A stretch of DNA of 7,247 bases from Phycisphaerae bacterium (GCA_016873355.1 VGXK01000102.1:1-7247); one strand, 5' to 3'. Counted from the stretch's first letter, positions 1 through 6,281 are shown. Notes: generated from the sequence alone by a model not told the origin. Translations and numbers: made by a program.

Positions 1-1106
1 CCCGGTCCGGCGGCGAGGGCGTGCGCTGCGCCGGAACGCACCGCGTGTGCGTGTTCCGAGCGCTCGGCCACATCGGTCCGCCACGGCTCGAATGCGGGCA
101 CGAGATCCGCGGCGCGCAGCGCTCCGCGCACGGCGCGGAGCAGGAACGAGTGCACCGCCGCGGGCTGCCGGAAGCGCACTTCGCTCTTGGCCGGGTGGAC
201 ATTCACGTCGACCTCCGCGGGGTCGATCTCGATCTGAAGCACCGCCACCGGGTAGCGCTGCGGGTCGATCACGCCGCGGAAGGCTTCCTTCACCGCGTGC
301 AGCAGCGAGCGATCGGTGATCGGCCGACCGTTCACGTAGAGGCGCTGATGCCGCCCGGACGCCTTCGAGGCGCTCGGCCGTGCCACCACTCCCCAGACCC
401 CGATCCGCCCCGCTCCCTCGAGGGCCGCCTCGTGCGAGATCTCGAGCAATTCCGGGGCGAGGTCGCGCCCGAGCAGCGCTTCCACCCGGCTTCTCGGCGA
501 CTCCGCCGCGTCGAGATCGAGCACCTTGCGGCCGCCCGATTCGAGCCGGAATCGGATCGACGGGTTCGCCGCCGCGATCGCCTCCATCACCTCGGTCACG
601 CGTCCCGCCTCCGCCGGCTCGCTCTTGAGGAATCGGCGTCGGGCGGGCACGTTGAAGAAGAGCGTTCGAACGCGCACGCTCGTTCCGGCGGGCGCCGCGG
701 CGGGCATGGGACCCGAGATCTCGCCGCCGGTCACTTCGATCTTCGCCGCCTCCCCCGCCTGCGCCGTTCTCGACACGATCTCGAGCCGGGCCACGCTGCC
801 GATGCTCGCCAGCGCCTCGCCGCGGAATCCCATCGTGGCGATCTTCGCCAGGTCGTCGCTGCCCGAGATCTTGCTCGTGGCGTGGGACGCCACCGCGAGT
901 TCCAGTTCGCCGGCGGGAATTCCCGAGCCGTCGTCGATCACCTCGATGAGGTCCCGTCCGCCCCCTTCCACGCGCACGGAGATCCGGGTCGCGCCCGCGT
1001 CGATCGAGTTCTCGACGAGCTCCTTCACCACGCTCGCGGGTCGCTCGACCACCTCGCCGGCGGCGATCTGGTTCACCAGTTCCGGTGGCAGTCGACGGAT
1101 CGGCAC
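1..1106 (-). CDS. mutL: DNA mismatch repair protein MutL, N-terminal part (C-terminus cut by window edge)
   Basis: MutL is the GHKL-type ATPase that links MutS mismatch recognition to strand incision. The 368 codons present cover the ATPase and transducer domains. ATPase residues fall at the same numbers as in E. coli MutL: Glu29 and Asn33 in KELVENSIDAG, Asp58 in DDGSGIP, then SHATSKI and GFRGEALASI. The transducer domain shows FFNVPARRRFLKS, LYVNGRPITDR and DVNVHPAKSEVRF, whose Lys is residue 307 as in E. coli. The start is GTG at 1106-1104, because an in-frame TAG lies four codons upstream and no other start fits. The frame is open to base 1, so the dimerisation/endonuclease domain lies outside. 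No Shine-Dalgarno is visible; a TAGCAT box ends 6 nt before the GTG, suggesting a leaderless message. The metallophosphatase gene is divergent, 83 bp away. Family assignment is very secure. Confidence 0.97.
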   Translation of the reverse strand, partial: MPIRRLPPELVNQIAAGEVVERPASVVKELVENSIDAGATRISVRVEGGGRDLIEVIDDGSGIPAGELELAVASHATSKISGSDDLAKIATMGFRGEALASIGSVARLEIVSRTAQAGEAAKIEVTGGEISGPMPAAAPAGTSVRVRTLFFNVPARRRFLKSEPAEAGRVTEVMEAIAAANPSIRFRLESGGRKVLDLDAAESPRSRVEALLGRDLAPELLEISHEAALEGAGRIGVWGVVARPSASKASGRHQRLYVNGRPITDRSLLHAVKEAFRGVIDPQRYPVAVLQIEIDPAEVDVNVHPAKSEVRFRQPAAVHSFLLRAVRGALRAADLVPAFEPWRTDVAERSEHAHAVRSGAAHALAAGP

Positions 1107-1112
1107 GAGTCG

Positions 1113-1118
1113 ATGCTA
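1113..1118 (-). promoter_or_regulatory. Candidate -10 box TAGCAT of mutL
   Basis: TAGCAT fits the TAnnnT pattern of housekeeping -10 elements and ends 6 nt before the mutL GTG, so transcription would begin at or next to the start codon. Possible -35 sequences 17-18 nt upstream (TCGAAC or TTCGAA) are poor. The call rests mainly on recurrence of the same heptamer GTAGCAT at the pckA and nitrilase starts. Confidence 0.5.
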
Positions 1119-1189
1119 CCTGCGATCCCCGGCAGGTTCGAACACGAGCCGCTCATCGCAGGCACACGCGCGAACCGAAGAATGGGATC

Positions 1190-1975
1190 ATGGTGCTGGT
1201 GCGGACGAGCACGCTTGCGATCGGGGATGTGCACGGCTGCGGCGAGGAACTCGCCGATCTGCTCGCGCGCTGCGACCGCTGGTATCCCGGCGGTCGGCTC
1301 GTCTTCGTGGGCGATCTCTTCACGAAGGGACCGCACCCCGAGCTCGTGGTCGATCTGATCCTCCGCCGGCGCCGAGAGGGCCAGCGGATCGATCTCATCT
1401 GCGGCAACCACGATCTTCGCCTGCGCGATGCGCTTCGCCGCCGCGCCCAGGGCGCGCACCTGGACACGCTTCCGGAGACCGAAGCGTCGACCATTCGACA
1501 GCTCGAGCGCCGGGACATGCTCGACGCCGCGAGCGACCTCACGAGCGAAGCGTGCGGCCGCATCCAGATCCGGGACCCTCGCAAGCGCTGGGTGATCGTG
1601 CACGGCGGCATCGATCCCGCGCTCGGTCTCGACGCCACGCCCGACCACGTCAAGATCCAGATCAAGGCGTTGGAGGGAATGCCGCACTGGTGGGAGCGCT
1701 ACGACGGTCGCGACGGACTGATCGTCGTGGGGCACAAGCCGCTCTGGGCGCCGCTCATCCGGCGCAGCGCCGGCGGCGAGCCGTTCGTCGCCGTGATCGA
1801 CACGGGCTGCGCCTACGGCGGCGCGCTCACGGCCTACTGCGTGGAGGACGATCGGCTCATCCAGGTGGCGAGCCGTCAGCCGCCGTCGAACGGCTTCACG
1901 GGTCCGCCCGCGGAACTGATCGAGCCAACGACGCGATCGGCATCGGGCGTCCTCGCCCGAACGCTCGCGAAGTGA
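1190..1975 (+). CDS. PPP-family metallophosphatase, symmetrical Ap4A hydrolase (ApaH)-like
   Basis: A 261-residue protein with the full metal-ligand set of PPP-type phosphoesterases: GDVHGC (Asp13, His15), GDLFTKGP (Asp42), GNHD (Asn73, catalytic His74), VHGGID (His138) and VVGHKP (His182). These ligands bind two metal ions that activate water to hydrolyse a phosphoester or nucleoside polyphosphate. The usual Asp-Arg after the second motif (GDxxDRG) is Thr-Lys here; E. coli ApaH also departs from DRG, with ARG. No signal peptide is visible, so it is probably cytoplasmic. Start chosen at ATG 1190, seven codons before the first conserved beta strand; an earlier in-frame ATG at 1085 would add a 35-residue Arg-rich tail antisense to mutL. 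The last 80 bp overlap the 3' end of nadE on the other strand. It could equally be a protein or small-molecule phosphatase; the substrate cannot be read from sequence. Confidence 0.88.
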   Translation: MVLVRTSTLAIGDVHGCGEELADLLARCDRWYPGGRLVFVGDLFTKGPHPELVVDLILRRRREGQRIDLICGNHDLRLRDALRRRAQGAHLDTLPETEASTIRQLERRDMLDAASDLTSEACGRIQIRDPRKRWVIVHGGIDPALGLDATPDHVKIQIKALEGMPHWWERYDGRDGLIVVGHKPLWAPLIRRSAGGEPFVAVIDTGCAYGGALTAYCVEDDRLIQVASRQPPSNGFTGPPAELIEPTTRSASGVLARTLAK

Positions 1976-3575
1976 CCTTGAGGATCACGGGCGCCTGATC
2001 GCGCTTGTACTGCTCGCGATCGATCACCTGGCACCAGCGCCGCACGAAGTCGAGCGACTCGCCGGTGCGGCGCGAGATCTCCTCCGCGTCGAGTTCCTCC
2101 TCCACCACGAGCTCGACGAGCCGATCGAGCCGGTCGTACGGAGGCAGCGTGTCCTGATCGGTCTGATTCGGTCGCAGCTCCGCCGACGGCGGCTTGGAGA
2201 TCGACGCCTCGGGAATCGGCGGCGCGGCGAATCCGAGCGACGCCCACGACTCGTTGATCCAGCGGGACAGGGCCACGATGCGGCCCTTCACGAGGTCTCC
2301 GATGGGCGCGACGCCGCCCGACATGTCGCCGTAGAGCGTGGCGTACCCGGTGGCGAATTCGCTCTTGTTCCCGGTGGTCACCACGAGCGCCCCGGTGGCG
2401 TTGGAATACGCCATGAGCGTGAGTCCGCGCAGGCGGCTCTGAAGGTTCTCGTCGGCGACCCCCTCGAAGCTGCCGAGCATGCTGCGGAAGCGCTCCCGCA
2501 GCAACGCGTGGACCTCCGTGATGCCGATGATCTCGCGGCTCGCCAGGCGCAGACGCTCGGCGAGTTCGATCGCGTCGACGATCGACCCCTTCGACGAGTA
2601 CGCGCCCGGCATGAGCAGGCCGTGCACGTTCGACGCGCCGATCGCCGCGGACGCGAGCGACGCCACGAGCGCCGAATCGATGCCGCCGCTCAGGCCGACG
2701 ACGGCGGAGCGGTGGCCCGTCTTCCAGAGGTAGTCGCGCAATCCGAGCACGATCGCGCCGTAGAGCTCCTCCATCGCATGCGGATCCGCGAGCGACGCCG
2801 CCGCGGCGACGGCCGACGACAGGTCGGACACCTCGACCGACTCCCGGAAGCGAGGCAGCTCGCGCACGATGCCGCCGCGCGGGTGGGCCACCATGGAACC
2901 GCCGACGAAGACGAGGTCGTCGTTGCCGCCCACCTGGTTCGCGGTCACGATCGGAACGCCGAGGCGCTTCGACGCCGCCTCGAGCAGTCGGCGCTGGCCC
3001 TCGTGCTTGCCGATCACGAACGGACTCGCGCCGGGAACGAGCAGGATTTCGGCGCCGGCGGCGACCGTCTCGGCGGCCGGATCCTCGCGATAGCGCCGAG
3101 CGCTCCGCGCATCGACGGCCCGCCACAGGTCCTCGCAGATGAGCACGCCGAGTCGACGGCCCTGATGCTCGAAGACGAGCGGCGCTCGTCCCGGCGTGAA
3201 GTAGCGCTCCTCGTCGAAGATGTCGTAGGTCGGCAGCAGCCGCTTGTCGTAGAAGGCCTCGATGCGCCCGGCTCGGCAGAGCGCGACGGAATTCGCGCAC
3301 GGCCGAGCGGCGCCGTCGAGCGGTCGGGCGAGTCCCACGAGCAGCGTCATCTCGGGGAATGCGGCCGCAAGCCGCTCCGCCGCCCGCACGCACTCCTCCG
3401 CCACGCCGGCTCGGAGCACGAGGTCCCGCGGCGGATACCCGAGCAGCCCCATTTCCGTTCCGAGCACGAGGGAGGCGCCCGCCCGCTTCGCCGCGTGCAC
3501 GGCGGCGATCATCGATTCGCTGTTGGCGGCGATGTCCCCGACCACGGGATCGAGCTGCGCCGTCGCGATGAGCAT
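1896..3575 (-). CDS. nadE: Glutamine-dependent NAD+ synthetase
   Basis: A 559-residue two-domain enzyme that converts deamido-NAD+ to NAD+ using ATP and glutamine, the last step of NAD+ synthesis. Residues 1 to about 265 form the nitrilase-fold glutaminase with its triad: Glu41 in GTEMGLLGYPPRD, Lys111 in YDKRLLPTYD, Cys147 in LICEDLW. The C-terminal part is the ATP-pyrophosphatase-type synthetase: P-loop SGGIDS at 296-301, TTGNKSE at 400-406, LYGDMSGG at 414-421, and near the end KVTSRAFGRGRPMPIA, the usual family terminus. The start is ATG 3575, giving MLIATAQLDPVVGDI, the normal beginning of the amidase fold; a longer in-frame start at 3665 adds 30 non-conserved residues through a hairpin-rich spacer. 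No Shine-Dalgarno is seen; TACCAT lies 9 nt before the ATG. The 3' end overlaps the convergent phosphatase gene by 80 bp. It appears complete and functional. Confidence 0.97.
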   Translation of the reverse strand: MLIATAQLDPVVGDIAANSESMIAAVHAAKRAGASLVLGTEMGLLGYPPRDLVLRAGVAEECVRAAERLAAAFPEMTLLVGLARPLDGAARPCANSVALCRAGRIEAFYDKRLLPTYDIFDEERYFTPGRAPLVFEHQGRRLGVLICEDLWRAVDARSARRYREDPAAETVAAGAEILLVPGASPFVIGKHEGQRRLLEAASKRLGVPIVTANQVGGNDDLVFVGGSMVAHPRGGIVRELPRFRESVEVSDLSSAVAAAASLADPHAMEELYGAIVLGLRDYLWKTGHRSAVVGLSGGIDSALVASLASAAIGASNVHGLLMPGAYSSKGSIVDAIELAERLRLASREIIGITEVHALLRERFRSMLGSFEGVADENLQSRLRGLTLMAYSNATGALVVTTGNKSEFATGYATLYGDMSGGVAPIGDLVKGRIVALSRWINESWASLGFAAPPIPEASISKPPSAELRPNQTDQDTLPPYDRLDRLVELVVEEELDAEEISRRTGESLDFVRRWCQVIDREQYKRDQAPVILKVTSRAFGRGRPMPIASLARSVPRADP

Positions 3576-3584
3576 CGGGGGCGG

Positions 3585-3590
3585 ATGGTA
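3585..3590 (-). promoter_or_regulatory. Candidate -10 box TACCAT of nadE
   Basis: TACCAT (TAnnnT class) ends 9 nt before the nadE ATG, giving a leader of only about 2-3 nt if transcription starts at normal spacing. No -35-like hexamer was found 16-18 nt upstream, where the sequence is nearly pure G and C. It differs by one base from the TAGCAT boxes of mutL, pckA and the nitrilase gene. Confidence 0.38.
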
Positions 3591-3608
3591 GCGTCCGCCG
3601 CACGCACG

Positions 3609-3630
3609 ACGCGCGGGCGTCGACGCGCGT
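3609..3630. other. Inverted repeat upstream of nadE, 7-bp perfect arms
   Basis: ACGCGCG at 3609-3615 and CGCGCGT at 3624-3630 are perfect complements around an 8-nt loop. It sits 34 bp upstream of the nadE start. It may be an operator or hairpin, but in such GC-rich DNA it could be chance. The only A/T run in this spacer, AAAAA at 3633-3637, lies just beside it. Confidence 0.25.
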
Positions 3631-3655
3631 GCAAAAACACCGACGCGCCGCGGGA

Positions 3656-3674
3656 CGGGACCCATCGGGTCCCG
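3656..3674 (-). terminator. Perfect 8-bp hairpin downstream of the HTH-receiver gene, possible terminator
   Basis: CGGGACCC at 3656-3663 and GGGTCCCG at 3667-3674 form a perfect 8-bp stem with a 3-nt loop. An alternative fold pairs GCGGGAC (3650-3656) with GTCCCGC (3669-3675). Read on the minus strand it lies about 60 nt after the HTH-receiver stop. The nearest T run, five T at 3637-3633, comes 18 nt after the stem, further than in a canonical intrinsic terminator. The function is therefore only likely. Confidence 0.4.
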
Positions 3675-3687
3675 CGCCGTGGCGAGT

Positions 3688-3722
3688 CGGGTTGCCGCGC
3701 CGCGTCCGGCGCGCCGGGTTGC
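3688..3722 (-). repeat. GC-rich hairpin flanked by 8-bp direct repeats, after the HTH-receiver stop
   Basis: CGCGCCG (3696-3702) and CGGCGCG (3707-3713) make a perfect 7-bp stem with loop CGTC. The stem is flanked by two identical copies of CGGGTTGC at 3688-3695 and 3715-3722. The element begins 11 nt beyond the stop codon of the minus-strand HTH-receiver gene, so it may contribute to its 3' end. There is no T tract directly after it. Confidence 0.35.
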
Positions 3723-3733
3723 TCAGGATCGGA

Positions 3734-4327
3734 TCAGGAGGTCAGCGCGTGGCTGCGCTCGATCGTCTCGACGACCGAACGGGCGGTGAAGGGCTTTCGC
3801 AGGATGCGGTCGTAGCCGAGTCGGCCGAGCCGCACTTCGTCGCCTTCCACGAAGCGGGCGCCGGTGGCCACGAGCCGCGTGCCGGCGAGATCCTCGCCGT
3901 TGCGCACGAACTGCGCAAACGCCTCCAGCTCGCGGGCGCCGATCGACTCGTCGACGAGCACCACGTGGGGACGGAAGCGCTCGCACTCGATGCCGGCGCT
4001 GAAGGCGCTGTCGGAGGTGCGGACCTCGAAACGGGTCTGCGATGCGAGCACCTCGCGCAGCGTGTTCGAGGTCTCGGCGTCCGCGTCGACGACGAGCACG
4101 CGCGGATTGCCGCTGACGGAGCCGTCGAAGGGAATGTTGTGCTTCTTCATGAACGCAAGCAGGTTCGCCACGGGCACGCGGCGATCCTTGCTGCCGGGAA
4201 TCCGGTAGCCCTCGAGCCGGCCGGAGTCGATCCACTTGCTCACGGTGCGAGCCGCCACGTTGCAGACCTTGGCGACCTCACCGGTGGTCAATACATCCTT
4301 GCCGGTGCCGAAAGGATTCTGTCGCAT
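3734..4327 (-). CDS. Excisionase/MerR-type HTH plus response-regulator receiver domain protein
   Basis: A 197-residue protein with two domains. Residues 12-62 are a winged HTH of the excisionase/MerR class: LTTGEVAKVCNVAARTVSKW as the helix-turn-helix, then GYRIPGSKDRRVPVANLLAFMKK. Residues 76-192 look like a receiver domain: VLVVDAD after the first strand, VVLVD with candidate phospho-acceptor Asp126, Thr155 in LVATGA, and Lys178 in LRKPF. One of the two acidic metal-binding positions after strand 1 is Ala82, so phosphorylation may be weakened. The DNA-binding domain is N-terminal, the reverse of most response regulators, and no kinase gene is nearby. The start ATG 4327 has a good Shine-Dalgarno, AGAAGGAG, 9 nt upstream. 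The gene follows pckA on the same strand after a 150-bp gap without a visible promoter, so co-transcription is possible. It is probably a transcription regulator; targets are unknown. Confidence 0.9.
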   Translation of the reverse strand: MRQNPFGTGKDVLTTGEVAKVCNVAARTVSKWIDSGRLEGYRIPGSKDRRVPVANLLAFMKKHNIPFDGSVSGNPRVLVVDADAETSNTLREVLASQTRFEVRTSDSAFSAGIECERFRPHVVLVDESIGARELEAFAQFVRNGEDLAGTRLVATGARFVEGDEVRLGRLGYDRILRKPFTARSVVETIERSHALTS

Positions 4328-4336
4328 GCCCGAGTG

Positions 4337-4344
4337 CTCCTTCT
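4337..4344 (-). promoter_or_regulatory. Ribosome binding site of the HTH-receiver gene
   Basis: AGAAGGAG on the minus strand, 9 nt before ATG 4327, is the only clear Shine-Dalgarno sequence in the window. It fixes the start codon and contrasts with the mutL, nadE, pckA and nitrilase starts, which lack one. Confidence 0.75.
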
Positions 4345-4394
4345 CGCGATTCGCGTCGTCGGCGCCAGCCGTCGATCGCGATCTCGTGGCAAGG

Positions 4395-4421
4395 GAATCG
4401 GCCGCCCCAAGGGGTCGATTC
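4395..4421 (-). terminator. Interrupted hairpin between pckA and the HTH-receiver gene
   Basis: GAATCG at 4395-4400 pairs with CGATTC at 4416-4421, and inside it CCC/GGG closes a small loop. It lies 57 nt after the pckA stop on the minus strand. No T run follows, so it could be a weak terminator, an mRNA-stabilising 3' structure, or an operator for the downstream gene. Confidence 0.3.
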
Positions 4422-4477
4422 AGTCGGGCACGCGAAGTTTCCGCAGGAAGTGCGCGGGAGCGGCTCGATACGCGGAC

Positions 4478-6064
4478 TCAGGCCTTGGGGCCGGCCGCGC
4501 GGACCGCGTCGCTGATCGAGAACTTGCGGTCGTTCTCGCGGAACTTGGAGGCGAGAGCGCGGGCCGAGGAGTCGTAGGACGCGCCGTTCTTCCAGGTGTT
4601 GCGCGGATCGAGCACCTCGCTCGGCACTCCGGCCACGGCCTTGGGCATCGCCAATCCCAGGATCGGGTGCTCCCGGAACTGCGCCTTGGCGAGCGATCCG
4701 CCGAGCATGGCCGTGATCATGGCGCGAGTCCATGACAGCTTGAAGCGGTGGCCCACGCCGTAGGCCCCGCCGGTCCATCCCGTGTTGAGCAGCCAGACGT
4801 CGGCCTTGTGCTCGCGGATGCGCTTGGCAAGCAGCTCCGCGTAGACCATCGGCGGCCGCGGCATGAACGGAGCGCCGAAGCAGACGCTGAAACTCGGCTG
4901 TGGTTCCGTGACGCCCGCTTCGGTGCCGGCCAGACGCGAGGTGTAGCCGTTCAGGAAGTAGTACATCGCCTGCTCGGGCGAAAGCTTCGACACCGGCGGC
5001 AGCACGCCGAAGGCATCGGCCGAGAGGAAGATCACGTTCTTCGGGTGCGCGCCGACGGAGGGGATCACCGCGCCGTCGATGTGATTCAGCGGGTAGGTGA
5101 CGCGCGTGTTCTCCGTCTTCTTGGCGCTGTCGTAATCGGGAATGCGCGTGGCCGGATCGATGACCGTGTTCTCGAGCACGCTGCCGAAGCGGATCGCGTC
5201 CCAGATCTCCGGCTCGCCCTCCTTGGAAAGACGGATGCACTTGGCGTAGCAGCCGCCCTCGATGTTGAAGATGCCCTTGTCGCTCCAGCCGTGCTCGTCG
5301 TCGCCGATGAGCGCGCGGTTCGGATCGGCGCTGAGCGTGGTCTTTCCCGTGCCGGAGAGCCCGAAGAAGATCGCCACGTTCGAGCGATCGGTCCGGTCGA
5401 CGTTGGCCGAGCAGTGCATGGGGAAGACGCCCATGTCCGGCAGGTCGTAGTTCATCGCGTAGAAGATGGACTTCTTCATCTCGCCGGCGTACCGCGTGCC
5501 GACGATGACCACCTTCTTCTTCTCGAGGCTCTGCACGACGGCGATCGGGCTCCTCACCCCGAACTTGGCGGGATCGGCCAGCTTCAGCGCGCCGGCGTTG
5601 ATGATGGTCCAGTCGCTGTGCCAGTCGGCGAGCGCCGCGGGTTCGGCGTTGATGAAGAGCGTCTTGGCGAAGAGGTTGTGCCAGGCCTCCATCGTGTAGA
5701 CGGTGACCTTGCAGCGATAGGCGGAGTCGGCGCCGGCGTAGCCGTCGAAGCGGTAGAGATCCTTCTGCGTGCGGAGGTGCTCCATCGCCGCGCGCTCGAT
5801 CGCGTCGAAGTGCTCCGGAGAGATCGGCCGGTTCACCGTGCCCCAGTCGATCGACGCCCGGACGGCGGGCGTGTCCTCGAGGTACTTGTCGTTCGGGCTT
5901 CGGCCCGTCCGCTCGCCGGTGTCGCAGGCGAGTGCGCCGTTCGCCGCGAGCACGCCCTCCCCGCGGGCCAGCGCCGCCTCCACCAGATGCGCCACCGAGA
6001 GGTTCCGATGGATCGTGGCGCGGCCGAAATCGATGGCGGGACGGGTGGCGGTTGCTGGTGTCAT
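4478..6064 (-). CDS. pckA: Phosphoenolpyruvate carboxykinase (ATP)
   Basis: A 528-residue cytosolic enzyme that converts oxaloacetate plus ATP to phosphoenolpyruvate, ADP and CO2, the committing step of gluconeogenesis. The length is normal for the ATP class. In order: GRSPNDK (about 54-60, oxaloacetate binding), GTRYAGEMKKS (189-199, metal/substrate Lys), PMHCSANV (His217), the kinase P-loop GLSGTGKTT (235-243), and GDDEHGW (254-260) with the metal-binding Asp. The C-terminal part has NTGWTGGAYGVGHR, typical of the family. The start is ATG 6064; the ATG at 6086 is in another frame. No Shine-Dalgarno is visible; a TAGCAT box with a TTGCCG -35-like hexamer 18 nt further upstream ends 11 nt before the start. 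A 13-bp palindrome lies in that promoter. The tRNA-His gene is divergent. All catalytic motifs are intact. Confidence 0.98.
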   Translation of the reverse strand: MTPATATRPAIDFGRATIHRNLSVAHLVEAALARGEGVLAANGALACDTGERTGRSPNDKYLEDTPAVRASIDWGTVNRPISPEHFDAIERAAMEHLRTQKDLYRFDGYAGADSAYRCKVTVYTMEAWHNLFAKTLFINAEPAALADWHSDWTIINAGALKLADPAKFGVRSPIAVVQSLEKKKVVIVGTRYAGEMKKSIFYAMNYDLPDMGVFPMHCSANVDRTDRSNVAIFFGLSGTGKTTLSADPNRALIGDDEHGWSDKGIFNIEGGCYAKCIRLSKEGEPEIWDAIRFGSVLENTVIDPATRIPDYDSAKKTENTRVTYPLNHIDGAVIPSVGAHPKNVIFLSADAFGVLPPVSKLSPEQAMYYFLNGYTSRLAGTEAGVTEPQPSFSVCFGAPFMPRPPMVYAELLAKRIREHKADVWLLNTGWTGGAYGVGHRFKLSWTRAMITAMLGGSLAKAQFREHPILGLAMPKAVAGVPSEVLDPRNTWKNGASYDSSARALASKFRENDRKFSISDAVRAAGPKA

Positions 6065-6075
6065 GAGTCGGGCCC

Positions 6076-6105
6076 ATGCTACCCAAGGCGGCCGATCATC
6101 GGCAA
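6076..6105 (-). promoter_or_regulatory. Candidate pckA promoter, TTGCCG-18-TAGCAT
   Basis: On the minus strand TTGCCG (6105-6100) matches four of six bases of the -35 consensus, followed by an 18-nt spacer and TAGCAT (6081-6076). The -10 box ends 11 nt before the pckA ATG, so the untranslated leader would be about 4-5 nt. The same GTAGCAT heptamer precedes mutL and the nitrilase gene. Confidence 0.5.
6091..6103. promoter_or_regulatory. 13-bp palindrome GCCGATCATCGGC in the pckA promoter, candidate operator
   Basis: The arms GCCGAT and ATCGGC are perfect complements around a single central base. The palindrome overlaps the proposed -35 hexamer and spacer of pckA, a typical position for a repressor site. 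It lies upstream of, and outside, the tRNA-His promoter. The binding protein is unknown. Confidence 0.4.
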
Positions 6106-6118
6106 TGGACGCGGTTCA

Positions 6119-6148
6119 TTGACCCGTCGACGGCGGCGCTCGTATGCT
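6119..6148 (+). promoter_or_regulatory. Sigma70-type promoter of tRNA-His, TTGACC-18-TATGCT
   Basis: TTGACC (6119-6124) matches five of six consensus -35 bases; after 18 nt comes TATGCT (6143-6148), which fits TAnnnT. Transcription would start near 6155, about 7 nt before the mature tRNA 5' end. This is the best-formed promoter in the window and shows the -10 style to expect for its neighbours. Confidence 0.65.
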
Positions 6149-6161
6149 CGGTCCGCCTCAC

Positions 6162-6235
6162 GGCGACCGTAGCTCAGTTGGTAGAGCACCTGGTTGTGGT
6201 CCAGGACGTCGCGGGTTCGAGTCCCGTCGGTCGCC
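6162..6235 (+). tRNA. tRNA-His, anticodon GTG
   Basis: A full cloverleaf is visible. Acceptor strands GCGACCG and CGGTCGC pair perfectly, and the extra 5' G (G-1, base 6162) faces C73 (6235), the hallmark of tRNA-His. The D stem is GCTC/GAGC, the anticodon stem CCTGG/CCAGG with loop TTGTGGT and anticodon GTG at 6196-6198, and the T arm has loop TTCGAGT. The 3' CCA is not encoded (CTT follows), so it must be added after transcription. It is divergent from pckA and has its own promoter. Confidence 0.97.
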
Positions 6236-6254
6236 CTTCGACACGCGGATCGAG

Positions 6255-6281
6255 GGCGCGCGGCGCGACCGCCGCCGCGCC
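6255..6281. terminator. GC-rich hairpin between tRNA-His and the convergent membrane gene
   Basis: GGCG (6255-6258) and CGGCG (6261-6265) pair with CGCCG (6273-6277) and CGCC (6278-6281): nine base pairs with a 2-nt bulge and a 7-nt loop. It sits 20 nt after the tRNA and just outside the stop codon of the convergent membrane gene, so it could end transcription from both sides. There is no T tract on either strand. Confidence 0.3.

Noticed and set aside
1085..1189. 35-residue N-terminal extension of the phosphatase from an ATG at 1085
   Set aside because: It would overlap the mutL start and adds an Arg-rich stretch without conservation; ATG 1190 places the first metal motif at the usual distance from the N-terminus.
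21..1998. Long open plus-strand frames of 445 and 490 codons opposite mutL and the phosphatase
   Set aside because: They are Arg/Pro/Ala-rich, lack any family motif and mirror the well-conserved mutL gene; high GC at third positions keeps the opposite frames open.
3576..3665. 30-residue N-terminal extension of NadE from an ATG at 3665
   Set aside because: It is not like the family N-terminus, passes through hairpin DNA, and MLIATAQLDP at 3575 is the normal family start.
1876..4735. Long shadow frames over nadE and the HTH-receiver gene (575 codons minus, 435 and 368 codons plus)
   Set aside because: No recognisable domain; composition is typical of GC-rich out-of-frame translation.
4278..6172. 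Open frames of 474 codons (plus) and 602 codons (minus, other frame) over pckA
   Set aside because: The PEP carboxykinase frame carries every expected motif; the others have low-complexity Arg/Gly/His-rich translations and are shadows.
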